A DNA stretch of 64,000 bases, taken from contig JACGCK010000123.1 in NCBI GenBank assembly GCA_014925825.1, positions 1 to 64,000 of the forward strand. Reading direction: 5' to 3'. This stretch comes from Pholiota molesta (lineage: Eukaryota > Basidiomycota > Agaricomycetes > Agaricales > Strophariaceae). Below the pieces are notes generated by a model. The model did not search any database and had not been told where the DNA came from. It saw nothing but the letters and a program-made list of their open reading frames with translations. This document shows positions 35,547-48,264 of this stretch, piece after piece (the stretch's first letter is position 1; every line of letters begins with the position of its first letter). The position numbers and the translations under genes were made by a program.

Positions 35547-36398
35547 TTGGTCGCCCATTCCCCACAGCCACACGATTCTCGGCACCCGAGTGACATCTGG
35601 CCTCATACTAATGGCGCTCGCGTTTTTATCTGGACAGAACAGCGTCACTTCGATGCTTCAGCTTCTTTTTTCCCTACCGGCAGCGGCCAGTCAGCTCCCA
35701 AGCATATCCACGACATGTCTGGAGTTTTCTCTGCTGCGGGCGCGAATGCTTCTCCAGAATCTCACTTGGCTGAGCGTGATATACATATCCTCGACGACAG
35801 CGAAGTGGACGTTGCGATCTTCGGATTGATCTCCGCTGCTCATCTCAAACACGCATGCAGTTTGCTTTGGCCGCCCTACCGACTTCTGTTTTTCGTATCC
35901 AATCTAAATTTGTTCTATTTTCTGGTTTTATTATACCGAGTGTCGGTCACCGAAAAACCCATCACCTCGTCTCCGGTCCTTGTCTGTGGTGTGGCTCCCA
36001 TCATTTACTTGGTTGATTTCGTTCACATCCTCACTAGGACTTTGCCTGCAGTAGTTCTGTGCTTTCTTGACGTGTCCGCGCAGGATTTCTTCCCTGCTAC
36101 ATGTGCACTGTGCCTTTACGGTTACTCTGGAGCACAGGTGAGAGTTGGAATGCGCCTTATTATCTGCTTTCAATCAAAAAATTGTGAGAACATCCTTGGC
36201 TGCTCTGCGGAAACGTCACGAATAAAGCTATTCGCCTCCCTCCTTCTACCGCCTTCATTCGCCAAAACTATTATTCCAGATACCCTAATCGATTTAACGT
36301 CTATTTCCACCGATGCCTGCGTCCTCCCGTCGAAATCTATAACTAAAGTTTGGCTATGGTTGGCGTTGGGAAACCCACTCTATCCAAGGAGTAGATAG
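35547..36398 (+). CDS. Hypothetical ORF, possible degenerate gene
   Basis: An uninterrupted frame of 283 codons that I do not recognise. The first 100 residues look protein-like (HIHDMSGVFSAAGANASPES, HLAERDIHILDDSEVDVAIF). The middle (about residues 105-185) is strongly hydrophobic with several possible membrane helices. The rest has mixed composition. There is no TATA box or clear start context, and possible splice sites occur inside. It may be a single-exon membrane protein, part of a spliced gene, or a decayed remnant at the edge of the gene-poor region. Confidence 0.25.
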   Translation: MVAHSPQPHDSRHPSDIWPHTNGARVFIWTEQRHFDASASFFPTGSGQSAPKHIHDMSGVFSAAGANASPESHLAERDIHILDDSEVDVAIFGLISAAHLKHACSLLWPPYRLLFFVSNLNLFYFLVLLYRVSVTEKPITSSPVLVCGVAPIIYLVDFVHILTRTLPAVVLCFLDVSAQDFFPATCALCLYGYSGAQVRVGMRLIICFQSKNCENILGCSAETSRIKLFASLLLPPSFAKTIIPDTLIDLTSISTDACVLPSKSITKVWLWLALGNPLYPRSR

Positions 36399-38350
36399 TG
36401 GTGATATTTCTGAAAGAACTTTATTTAAAAGTTGCTCGAGGTTCATTAATGTCACGATCTCCAAGTAGCACACAGATCAGAGCAAGAGGTCTGGCATTTT
36501 CCCACCTCGTGTCTGCGTGGAGGCTCATCATCCCGAAACGGGTATGTATCAGCTCATTCCAAGCCACCGTGGACCGGTGTTCTTGACAGCTGCAGCCAAG
36601 AAGTAGAGGATCAACGCTCTGCCTAAGGCATTGCGACCATTGGGTCTAGGTGTGGCGCAAAGTACAGGCGTACAAGGAGCATTGCGCGAGAGACTCGGGC
36701 GTTCTCTGGGCCATTTGGTGCTTCTAAGTCTAAGTCGCTTTAGTCTCCAGCGTCCACGGAGCAATGAAATCTAAGTAAGACGATAATCCATCTATCTATG
36801 ATCCATCTCCCAACAGAATCTGACGAAGATGTCCCTTGATGTGTTCGGCCATGTTATTGTTACTATTTACGCCACCTTTTTCCGAATATAAGACTCATTC
36901 CATACTGACATCAGTCAGGTCATCTCAGCTCCCACTCAGAAGTACACGGTTCGTCATGATGGCGCATGTCGTGTTCTATATAAAGTAGAGATAGGACAGC
37001 ATCTAAATGTTACACCGTTGTTATCTCAGTGTCAGTAACAATCAAAGATTCGCGTAAGATATCCACTTGACCTAGAGTCCTGAGGCTTACCGAAGAATTA
37101 AGTTTTGAAGACGTGATAATTGTTGGTCTACATCAGGATTTGAGCGCGCAATATTTTTACTCTTAGATAAATCCGAACAAAAGGTTGTGGGTGGAGGAAA
37201 GAGAGGGCCCACATGTTCGCTGTCACTAGCGGAGTAAGAGTAAGGCTACAATATAGACGAGTCTAATTTCTGGTATGTATGCCTATCCATCATTCCATAG
37301 AGTCCCTCGAGGAACCTTCTTGGAGAATATAAAGCGGCGGTAATCGCACAGAATATTGCTGTCAGAAGTCATCGTTATAAAGTTTGGAATATCCTAGTTT
37401 GTACCACGTCTTTGAATGTCTTTCGTTATGGTCGGCGTTAGAATGAAGGCTCCAAGTTGAACAGCGGTAGAACTACGTCAACTGCACCATTCAAGATGGT
37501 GTCTCTCTCACATTTCCCGCAGCGGCCCATTGACAGCACGGACTCTAATCATACTACAAGAATATAAATCCCAAGAAGGATAGCCGCGTGGTCTACACTG
37601 CGGATTAAACAAGTTAATTTGGTCAGCATAGCCCTCCCAGAATCCACGGAGGGAACAAGCTTGTATGTCATTTAATCTGGGAGTAATATTAGGGGTCCGC
37701 GTAGTATGCATGAAAACATAATTTCTAATGGAGATCAGCTCCCAATTAACCTATCGTACACACACATGTTTCCACTGAATGCGCCAGGGGCGAGTGGAGA
37801 CCTCAGTGGCATTCGGTTATTACTCACAATATATTCGATTCTATGCCACAAATATATGGACCGATTACCACGCGACCATGGTGGCATGGGATTGTCGCTA
37901 GTACCTATGTTGGCAAATTTGGTGGGTCTGAACGCTGCGCTTTTGGTTCTCATTCAAATCGGAGGATTGTTCTGGTGATATTGATCGATGCGAGTATCAA
38001 GAAACTTTCGGAGAACAATTTCTGGACACGCTGAACGGGCGATATCGTTTGTTTTATCAGTAATGTAGTAACTTACATTCCTGTTCAACATTTGACTATA
38101 TAGCATTGTGGCAAACTCCCTTATGAAGCCTAGAATATGCGTCAGTTATCGATATCCCCATATCTGGCGGACTGATTGAAGGTCATAACATACTGTGAAT
38201 AAGTAACACGCCGAAGCCCCTTGCAACATATTGAACAACATATTGAATTCGACCGACATGTTCTCGATAGAATTTGCAAGCACATGAATTACGACGGGTA
38301 TACCCTTGTGAACTTACATCCGGTATCGTCGTGGGCGGACACGGAAGAAT
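36399..38350. other. Gene-poor AT-rich region, left part
   Basis: About 2 kb with only short frames (the longest, 37706-37978, is 90 codons and hydrophobic). No domain and no repeat structure seen. Confidence 0.35.
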
Positions 38351-38357
38351 CAGTAAG

Positions 38358-38536
38358 TATGGACCGCCAAACGCACATTTATTCCCACGTGCGCGCGAAT
38401 ATCCGCGCCCGCGCCATTTGGGCTCAGCTCACAAGAACACCGTCCTTACCCTTCGGTCCATCGTAGATAGCTAAATACTATGTATTGTAGTCTGTATAAA
38501 CTGAAATAACACTGTCTTGACCTATACAAAAGCCCC
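38358..38536 (+). repeat. Left terminal inverted repeat of the foldback element
   Basis: Nearly matches the reverse complement of 39122-39300. The GC-rich outer half (CGTGCGCGCGAAT, CCGCGCCCGCGCCA) contrasts with the AT-rich surroundings. Confidence 0.8.
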
Positions 38537-39121
38537 CTGATGTCGTTGCCGACGTCTTTGGAAGCCGGACCGGGCCCATCAAATCATCGTCAACACTTTT
38601 GAACTATTAGAATTTCAAGACAGAGATATACTTATAAGTATATATGTTCAGAGGGATTGAGAAAATAGCAACCTTGCATAACAATTTGGTGAATAATGGT
38701 TTCAGGGCTGAACAATGCTGCCTGTAGAAAAGACAAACATGTAGTGGGTTATAGTAGGAACTTGGTAGGAACCATAGATGCAAATGAGTAGGATGTGGGA
38801 TGCACTGTGGCAGCATGTAATCTGTCATATTTTGTCTCATTTTTATAGGCTCCAATATACATTATAATCCGAATCTCCCTTTCGATAGTGCGAAATGAAA
38901 TTTGAATTATTATCTACCTCCAGATTCATGTCCGAAAAGAAATACCTTAAATCAATGGGGCCTCCAGTGGAAATTTCGAAGCAAAATATATTGATTACTT
39001 GAAAACTACATGGGGTATCTGGATAATTGGTTCTGTTTGAAATTCTGCTACTTCGCTGCAACTCTGAAGTGACGGTCAACAGTTAATTTATGGGCCTGGC
39101 CTGGGATGTCAGTGACAATAT

Positions 39122-39300
39122 CGGGGCATTGTATAGGTCAAGACAGTGTTATTTCACTTTATATGAACTACACTACATAGAATCAAGCTACCTACGATGG
39201 TCCGAAGGGTAAGGGCGGCGTTCTCATGAGCTGAGCCCAATTGGCGCGGGCGCGGACATTCGCGCGCACGTGGGAATAAATGTGCGTTTGGCGGTCCATA
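39122..39300 (-). repeat. Right terminal inverted repeat of the foldback element
   Basis: Inverted partner of 38358-38536, with scattered substitutions and small indels, so the insertion is not brand new. Confidence 0.8.
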
Positions 39301-39307
39301 CAGTAAG

Positions 39308-42300
39308 TATGTACTTAGTACACTTGTACAATTCCTCACATCAGAATAATGTCTGAATTTTCATCACATGCTAGGTACATACTTAGATCAAGCAACAGAA
39401 AAATGACCATATCATATGGAGTGAAATTGAGGTGTTATGTAGCCGCCGCCGTTGATAGGTGTTAGTCTTTCATATGTTATCAGTGGATGAATGGAAACAG
39501 AGCCGAAGTGCTGAATACGGTATTCCAAATGCGCAGATTAGATGGGCCTAGTTTAAACATGTGAAGCTGGCGAAAGTCTTCTGGCGGCTCCGGCGACACG
39601 CACGATGGCTGGAAAAACTGAAAAAAGACTTGTCGACTAGAAACAGTCTGGAGTTGAGATGATAAAAGTATCCGACTTGTTTGGGTGTATTGAGCATCCC
39701 CTTCCTGGTCGGATCCAGGGCAACAGATCGGGCAATGCGTCGATCTTGTTGGATCCGGTTTGGTGCGTGTGGAAGATGAAAGAGTGTATGGCGGAGCCCC
39801 GGATCTCTGAGAGAAGGTTGATGGTGTGTAAAATTCCTTTCCTGGTGATAGTCATTCCTGCGAACGTCCAGACTAATCTGGTTTCAAATCTCCGTGGGCC
39901 TGGGTGGCGGCTGGTGGCGGTGTCCCCAACACTGCGAAATCAGGAACCGTCCAGCGTTGTTCTTTCTCTTCCTTCACCATGAAGCATGATCACTTAGTCG
40001 CAAAGTAAACTCGGCTTGCTTATTCTTGGAACCCTTTATCCACCTGTTCGGAATCGAGGAGCCTATGGGCATTATCTAAATGACAAACAAACGTGCTGCA
40101 CACGAAGTACACGGCCTCGCTTCTGGTTATACTTGATCTCGTTACTCGCTGTCCTGCGCATGTATATGTGAGGAGGCTTTGTTCCTAAACCCAACTTGTG
40201 GCTTCAATCCCCAAAAGCTCGGTAGCCCATTCTTCGCGTCACTACGTCTGGGATCCGATGGACGCGCCCTTGAAAGTAATTCTGGCTGTACCTAATTTTG
40301 TGAGTCGGGGACTTTGCCTTATCGACTCCTCACATTTTGAAGGATACACAAGCATAAGCTCTTGTTATTTGTAGGCTGGAAGCTTCGAAGGGAACAGCTA
40401 GGAACTGCAACAACTCCCCGATTTGGTTCAGCTCCATTCTGGACATTGCTGGTCGATTCTGTCCTGTCTGTCCTGAAGCTGTAATGAAAGCGGCTAAATC
40501 ATACCCTAAAGGCTGCAAAAGAATTACACTGCTAAAGCACACTGACGAATTTTATGGTATCGCCGCACGCGCATACTGATATCGATATCAGTTCGGCTCC
40601 ATTTCCGTTCTCTCACCCTTTGCTCGTGCCTTCTGAGTCTCATGAAGCTTGCAACACGCCCAATCCCTCGGCCTGCTCATCCATTGCTATACCCGTTCGC
40701 ATATTGCATGTCCACATGTTATGGCAATTCCCGTTTACGCTCTACCAAGGCTCTACACATCACCAGTCCATCTTGACAGGGATTTCGATTAGCAACGTAT
40801 ACCGCGACTACATAACAGCGCTATTTCTACGGCTGTTCTTGACGAGCTGATACGTCTCATTCATCAAGCGATGGTGATGTTCTTTGCTTGGAAGTGTGAA
40901 GGGATAACCCAAACGTGTTAACCCTTGGGTTAGCATGGTGCCGTCATCCAGCTAAGTCCCCCGACTCCGAAAATAGTTATTGTTGGGTGATAGCTACTTA
41001 TCCCATTTTACCATGCATCAATCAGCCCCTTCCGCCTGCCCTTCGATACCTTGGGTGCCATCAGTCACGTCCTCGGTCCTGTACTTATATGGGATGCACT
41101 AGCTCATTGCACTTATACCGAGTGGTTAAATTTAGAATTACTTTGCCAACAACAGACGGATTTCTCACTCCTTACTGCATGGTCGGTATCCATAAGCATG
41201 TCCATTGTTCACGAGAATCATACTGTCATTGAACGTAGGCTGTAGTTGGATTTGTATATGGTACAGCTTCTCATCGATGTTTCTGTTGTTTTTGTAAGCA
41301 TCATGGATATTTCCTTTGAGATCTTTGACATTGTGAAGACCCTCTGCTTCCGTGCTTCCATCCGTTCGGTGTTGTTGCCGCCGCCGTCTTACTGCGTAGA
41401 ACATTTATACTGACCCCATTTCTACACGTCCACATCCCGGATCGCGTTTGAATATTGGATATCGAGTTTTCTATCTTCAAGCATGTTTGACATTGACAGA
41501 CCACCGGTGATTATTGGTATTAATCATCTGTGCGAAGGAAATTCGAAGGCAGTGCCCCGGATTGAAAGTGGATGCAATTCCCAATGCCCACACACCGCGG
41601 ACGCTGTATTTTTCGTACATCTAGCCTATTACAGAGTTATCGTAGTGGCTGAGGCATGAGGAGAATTGTTATGGTCCAATTTTGCAAGGAGATGAGATGA
41701 ATCAAAGAATGGAGATGAACCTCTGATTGAGTTCCGTGGGCTTGTAACCGCAATCAGAGTCGGAGCGCATAGAAATCGAACGCTATTGTAACGGAAATTT
41801 TTACCTACGTGTACATGCAGCTGCTCAAGACTCGGGCAGATTCTTGGATTTGTTCATAACAGCTGGACGTTAAGTCTCGCATGTACACGGGCGCTGGACA
41901 TATGTTTACTTGCAGATAGGCGGTGGTTCTCTTCAATTTGACCCGACGCACGTTAAGTACCAGTTCTTCTTAGGGGTATATATTGGGGTATACATTTCCA
42001 TAAACTACTTCAAGCATCCCTGATCAGAAACGACAAGCTTCGTTTTCAGCAATGATGAATGAGCAGAGCACTATCAGAGAGTGAATGGTTCAAAAAACAT
42101 TCTATGCATTCCGGTACCAAGTTCATATCAAAATTCGTCACCGCCGACTTGGAGAGCCTCAACCTTTGTACTTCAGTGAGCATAAAATCGAGGAGAATAA
42201 TTAACGTCTGATGCCGGACATGATATTTTGTGTGCGTATTCCAAAAGATCAGCGCTGAGCGAACTGCGTTTTAACTGAGCGCGATTGCGTGGCCAACATT

Positions 42301-45214
42301 TACTTATAGTATGTTCTCAGTCAGTTCAGCTGGCTATTATTATGTTTAATCTACGTGGTCGGCGTGGATAAGTAGTGCTTTGGGTATAGGTTAGAGTTGA
42401 TGTAGCATCACTCCGTTATGCAAATGATACAATATATTCTAGCCTCCATAAAGGATCCGCAAATTTGACTGAATGATAATGATTCGGGAGGTCCACGGAG
42501 GTTTGAAGAAGACGGATGGCTGGCATTTGATTGATCACGCTCCTCAGCGCTCGCCGCTCACAGATGTAGACTTCTTTCTTACGCGGAGAGCTATCTAAAG
42601 CGTTACAGAGTCAATAAATTTTTTGGGGGGTTATATTGGTATGCAACATCTTCAAGGCTTTCGGGCCAATCTTTGACTCCTATCGCTAGCAATTCATATC
42701 CTTATTGAACTTCTAAGGCATTTCGTCCAACGTCTATATTACGGCGGCTGAGATACGATGGCGGGAGTCACACTTTGGGTACTCTGTGCCTCTTAAACCG
42801 ATTAGGTATGACCAGATCTTTTTAATGGAAAGGGCTATTAAGGTCTTACCTGACATTTGTCTGGCAAAATTAACTGGGGAGCTATGCTCCGGTATCACAT
42901 CTTTACCAGGCATAGTGTGCTATCCTACTTGTGCCGTGAAGCCTCGTGTAATAATATGGCATTCAAAAAACGAGTCGCCCATGCGTTATCTCAAAGACTT
43001 GGGTATGGCCGGATGACCGGTGGCATGGATCGTGCGTGTTACATTTATTCGATGGACATGCATACATGTGTATGAGGAGGGCTCCGAGTTTGACTCTTAC
43101 AATGAAAGTCCGCGCCAGTACCAAGAGGCTAAGGAAACGATGAATGCTGTACCGCGAATTGAAGAACCGTGTGTAAAAGAGGTAAGTATATGGCACACCC
43201 ACAGTGCAAGCTATGCGCGCAGTGTGACGATCATTTGTTGAACTTCGAAGGTGTGCTTATATTACCCAGGCTGCAGAGCTCAGTACTCAGTCGTGTGTGT
43301 GAAAGTCTATTTGAGTTTAGGTAGATGCAGCAAATGGAGAACGTCTGGTTGAACAAGTATAACAATGACCGGAAATCCATATGGTCTACTACCCATTTCA
43401 TACTCAACGTAGCCACAGCAAGTATTCTCAAAGCAGACTAGAAAGTCATCGTTGCCGTGTAATTTGACATTTTGCAATCGATGAAATGACGACACAACAA
43501 TAAATGAACCTTTGCAAAGCACGCTCACAATGGAACTTCTGTGGTCGGAATGAACTTAATAAGGAGGAAGTCCCCAAAAGTTGTACGTTTAAACGTTTCT
43601 AGCTAGCGCTCTCCGCTCTCCGACGTTTTCGACAAGTTTTCGATAATCTCCAACCCCATAAGCAAACCTCAATGCGCTACCCTCGCGCACCCAAACTTCT
43701 ACATAAGCGAAGTCAAGGAAAAAGATGATCAACGAAAATAAGCGCCAGAGCTACAGTGGCATGGATCGGACCGAACCTTGCAAATTGAGATTGAGCGCCT
43801 GAATAACTCAGCTCAGTTAATTACATAATCGCTGAGGTTGCTAATCTCACGGTCATTGCCGATGTCATGATGGAAAACAAAATCATTTTGCAGAGCCAAA
43901 TTTGGGATATCTCCTGGCTAAGGAATATGCACACCGCCACAGCATGGCAATTTTAGTCGTGATCGATCAGAATCGGGTATCCAGAAACGGTTAAGAACAC
44001 CGGAATAGGTCATAGCCCTTCAGGCTTTTTCTGACTCAAGAGTTGTCATCTTTTCGCTGCTTTCATTCTTTTACGAGTCTACGTGTTCATTTTGCATGAA
44101 CAGTTTTTTTATGACTCTTGCGTACAATCTTTTCTCCGTGGTTCAATCTTGAGTCGCTCTGATCATGCAAATGTTATAATGTATAGTGCTTCTGATTTTA
44201 TCCGAATTATTGGATTAGCCACCAGGGGATACTCATTTTGCTTAATTACCTTCCAAGCCATAAGCTTGATGCTGCTTGATGTCCACACTTGTCCACAGTG
44301 TTTAGTACCGGCCCAGTTCCAATTATGTTAAGTATCATAGATCTGAAATGCACATCTTATGTATGTTTGCCACTTCCGCAATGGAAAGTAGCGGAAAGAT
44401 CAATTTGAATTCTTGTACCACAGGGATGTCAGAAAGTCAAACTCGCACGAAAAGTCTGCCTCAGTGTTATTGTCGCCGTGAATGATCAGCCTGTCCTCAT
44501 GGTCTTGTGCTGGGAGATAGAGGAGCTACGTGTGTAGACAACGCCTCAAATTTAGTATAAGTTCCGTGAGCACCAAGACCCAAGGATGAGAGTGAATGGA
44601 TACCGTAAGGGAATTCGGCGTAGAGGCCGAGCTGTGTTATATAGACGGAGAGTTAGAACTATATGAGAAGGCCCGTGGTAGCCCGTGGTGCAGGTCCAGA
44701 TACCAAGGCATAATTATGCCCTCACAAATGCGATAGATATCGGTGGAAAATCCGAGACCCCTGATGGATAGAAGAGACGACATCGAGCACATACTTCCAT
44801 CACAAACGTCAAATACTGCATGGAATCTTCGAAGCACTTGAGATATACAGATATGTCTCATCAAAGATTTTGTATCCTCCTAATCAGTAGCCTTCACAGC
44901 AGCGACGACGAACCACGTCCCAGGATGCGAGCCCTCACCAGAAGCTCGGTGCAAGTTCAACAACACGTATGGATGATTTGTACTCGGGCCATTCGTGGAG
45001 ATTGAACATCGCAATGCGATGAATGAACGCGTGCGTATCTAGCACCACTTAGCCAAATGCATTTACATTTCTCTTTCGCGTTTTGTTCCAGTCAGAGTGC
45101 CCCAATTGTTTTCACAAGCCTCGACTACGGTAGACTGAGTACAGGCGAAAAGAAGGGCTATAGAATCCGAGGAGCGAGATTTGTAGTCGAGAAGGCTAGG
45201 GAAGGCGAGATGCA
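39308..45214. other. Gene-poor region, 5.9 kb
   Basis: I see no recognisable gene on either strand. Frames are short (at most about 107 codons), overlap and lack domains. Composition is AT-rich and intron-like signals are unordered. It may hold relics of old insertions too decayed to name. Confidence 0.35.
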
Positions 45215-45220
45215 GGCATG

Positions 45221-45358
45221 TACGGTAGGCGAGACCGACACGGTTCGATTTTCCGTTTTCAATTCTCACATCACTTCATATGTTCCCACCATTGTAGTCC
45301 CGAAATACATTTTTGCCCAGAGTCATCAAACGTGCCACACTCCTTAGAGCGCGTCCGA
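45221..45358 (+). repeat. Left inverted repeat of the 7.2-kb unit
   Basis: Matches the reverse complement of 52278-52404 with a few substitutions and two small indels. Both copies read from GGTAGGCGAGACCGACACGG inward to GAGCGCGT. The short word CTACGGTAG also occurs once about 90 bp outside this end. Confidence 0.75.
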
Positions 45359-45494
45359 GCTTAATCAAGTCTGAAGAGTTAGATTGAGATCAATTACTGG
45401 CTAGAGAACTCCTCAAAACACTCTGGATTCTGAACTAGTAATGCCCAGTCAACATTTTATTGACGTAGTACTAGACTTGTACTAGACAGTAGTA

Positions 45495-48264
45495 CTAAGC
45501 GGCATCCGTATATTCAAGACCATCTTCAACTTGAAGTGGATCACCCTGGTTGTCATCGATTTCCTCCGAGTCATCAGAGTCTTCGCTCCCAGCTTTCTCA
45601 TCACTAGCCACATGCTTTTCGTGCAACCCAAGACCACGACAGACCATACCACAAGTATGATCCCGTAAGAATGATTCAATTCCCTCGATACCGAAGTCAC
45701 CGATCCCTGTATCACTATGATTATGAAGAACCGTAGATTAGTTCATGTCAATAAGGGTTCATGGTAGATGACTTACCCAGCATTGCTATGAGTCATCACA
45801 TCGAATAGAACCATTGTGTCCTTGCCATTGATGTGGCTGGTAGTACCTTGATATTAATATCATGAGATTCATGCAAAGTTCCGAAGAGATGCTAGTGGTG
45901 GCAGCACATACCTTGGATGTCCGCCATTACACGGGAACCCTTGCTTGTAAGGTAGACAAAATGTGCAAATGCATAAATAGTCAGACCAAGCATGTCCTTA
46001 CGAGTTGCAGGATGTTTCAAGGTACCACTGAACTTGATTACGGTGGATGGTCTCTTGGGTTCAATTAGCCAGCAAACCAATGGTTTTCCCAACTCATCCG
46101 CTTTTCCAGATGCCTGAGATCGAGGATAAGACAATTCCTTTCCCACAAAGGCGGTAGAGAATTGAATGTCTTGGGCGATGTAATGTTAGTGAGAAATACG
46201 GGAAACCAGAGAAAGAATTAGACGCACTTTTGTCAATTTCGACATCTGAATACTCCAGACGGGCACAGTACTTATAAAACTCTTTTAAGAACCAAGCTCC
46301 TTCGGCGAGGCGGAGGCCTTCGTTTTCAATGGCATCTTGATGCTCGTATTCCTCGGGTACTTGATTCTCATCGTCCACTCGAATGTTGGAGTCCAAGCGA
46401 AAGAATCGTTTTGCAACGAGATGATCTCCATTTTCGACGTAAAGCTATAAATTGCAAGGCCCGCATTACTTCGCAAATCACAAGAAGTATGAAATGAAGT
46501 AATACTCACATCATATGCAAGCTTCATGCTTCCACGACCGAATGGTTTACTATTCAGTGATCCGACAAGAGTGTTACCGGTGCCCAAAATGCTCGGGGCT
46601 CCTCTAGCACTCGCAACGCAGACGTGTTTCTCTAATTTAACCTCGTTGCAACTAGCGCGTGTCTCAAGAATAGTACCGATGCGACGAGCCCTTGTAGACA
46701 CATTGAACTCCGACTGGAAGATTGAGCTGCCTGGAATTAAAGTGGAGATCTTTTTCAGACTCTAGAATCAGAGAATCACAAAAAACTTGCCTTCTGATGC
46801 CTTTACTTGTTTTGCCTTAGCAGAAGTCAGCGACGCAGTTGAGTCATTTCGATTCCTTTTCTTCTGCAGAGAAGCCGCCATATAAGATGAATTTTCTTCG
46901 TCAATTCTTCCCTGAGTACGACGGAACCACTATTCAAATTTAAAGTGGAAATTAGTCTCGTTGGGCTATATTAAAGCATAAAATAGAGGCAACTTACCGC
47001 GGTATGGTCAATATAGATTTCCAGAAACAGTTTGGGCCCTTTCTGGCCCTTCATTGGACCTTTGAAGAAGGTAGGAATATCTGAGTTTCTAATCGCCGCA
47101 TTGCCACCTTCCGAAGGCCGGTTGTAATAATCATAAAAATCTCGGGCAGAGAGATTAGCGGTATTGGGATCAAGAGTCCGATTTCCACTCCACCGAAAGG
47201 ACGTTTCCTCACTTGTTTTTGTAAGAATAGGGAACGATATTAGTAAACAGGCAGATATTCAGAGGTTTTAATCTTACGGTTGTATGACTGAACCATTAGA
47301 TCTTGCCCAGTCAATGTTGATGGTTGCAAGAATATCCGCCTTGATATCTAAACGTGGATATCCATTAAATAATAAAGTAGAAACTCCCGGGATAATGTCA
47401 AGAGTTAAGTACCTGACATAAAGCGAGACATAGCATGTTTCCTAATTCCTGCTCCGAGGTTGGGATCTATTCTCTTCGGGACATTACTGCAGCGAACCTA
47501 CGAGGATAGGATCACCATCAAAGTTCAAGACAGTAGGCATGTTCTTCACTTACCTGCCATCCAATCGAAACTTTTTCCTCACCAGGAGCACCACCGCCAT
47601 GCTCATGATGTAAGAGAGACTGTGTCGTATTCAAGGTTCCAATGTCAGCAGTAGTTACACCTGAACGCAAAGTTGTAGAAGGCTGAGCCTGTTTCCCAAA
47701 TCTTTCACGGACTGCAGCAGATCGAGCCTGCGTTGTCTCGTTGACTGCATTCTGAACCATACGTTTCGGATATAACGGCTGAGCTTGACTAGTAGTAACC
47801 GTTTGACCAGACTGGGGATCAGCAAGGGGTTCCTCAACCCTCTGTCCAAAGGCTGATAATCATATTTCAGAGAGTTGGCCATAAAAAAATAGCAGAGAAG
47901 ACGTACTGCGTTGTTGTTGCACATCCACCTCAGCTGGAGTACCCCGAACACATGCTAGCGAACCACATGTTAATTCTCCTGCCCAAGCCACCATTGTAGC
48001 TGTTGCTGAGCGCATATTACGGCGTGTAACGCCACACTTGACGCACTGCGGCCATTTCTTATATTGTAAATTAAGATTAGAAATTATGATAAGAACCGTT
48101 ATACGGCTTACCTGCGCTTCGTTATAATCAACAGAATCAATCGGATACTGAGCAAGTTTGACACATTTTGGACAGTCGCCATGAGAATGACGGAGAGGAA
48201 AAGTATTGCCACATCCTTCACAGGCAACAGGCTCGGAAAGTTCTGGAGGTGGCATGTTAGACAT
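45495..48264 (-). CDS. Alpha-type protein kinase with N-terminal zinc-binding cysteines
   Basis: Twelve exons: 48112-48264, 47907-48057, 47554-47852, 47413-47497, 47278-47347, 46998-47211, 46791-46929, 46510-46730, 46228-46444, 45912-46169, 45777-45846, 45495-45714; 698 aa and fully open. The C-terminal half is an alpha-kinase (MHCK/eEF2K fold): FGRGSMKLAYD in the N-lobe, VAKRFF with the ATP-binding Lys, VMADIQG (the family's D-[LI]-Q-G), GDTGIGDFGIEGIESFL and HTCGMVCRGLGL with the zinc-site His and Cys. The N-terminus has Cys pairs (CEGCG...CPKC, CVKCG...CGSLAC) like zinc ribbons, then a Gln/Thr-rich linker. An acidic tail ends the protein. It phosphorylates Ser/Thr, substrate unknown. The intron at 46731-46790 has a GC donor (GCAAGT). 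The family is expanded in mushrooms (general knowledge). Divergent from the integrase-like gene. Confidence 0.88.

Larger units (their letters stand above)
38351..39307. mobile_element. 943-bp foldback / MITE-like element with long terminal inverted repeats
   Basis: The element spans 38358-39300. Its ends are inverted repeats of about 180 bp (38358-38536 and 39122-39300) that match at most positions and begin TATGGACCGCCAAACGCAC. A 7-bp direct repeat, CAGTAAG, lies immediately outside at 38351-38357 and 39301-39307; it can be read as up to 11 bp (CAGTAAGTATG). That is the footprint of a cut-and-paste insertion. The central 585 bp encodes nothing recognisable, so it is non-autonomous. Long TIRs with a 7-11 bp duplication recall Mutator-like elements, but the superfamily cannot be fixed from one copy. 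Confidence 0.8.

Noticed and set aside
38341..39310. Two separate solo insertions instead of one foldback element
   Set aside because: The outer ends are exact partners and share one flanking CAGTAAG duplication, which fits a single insertion.
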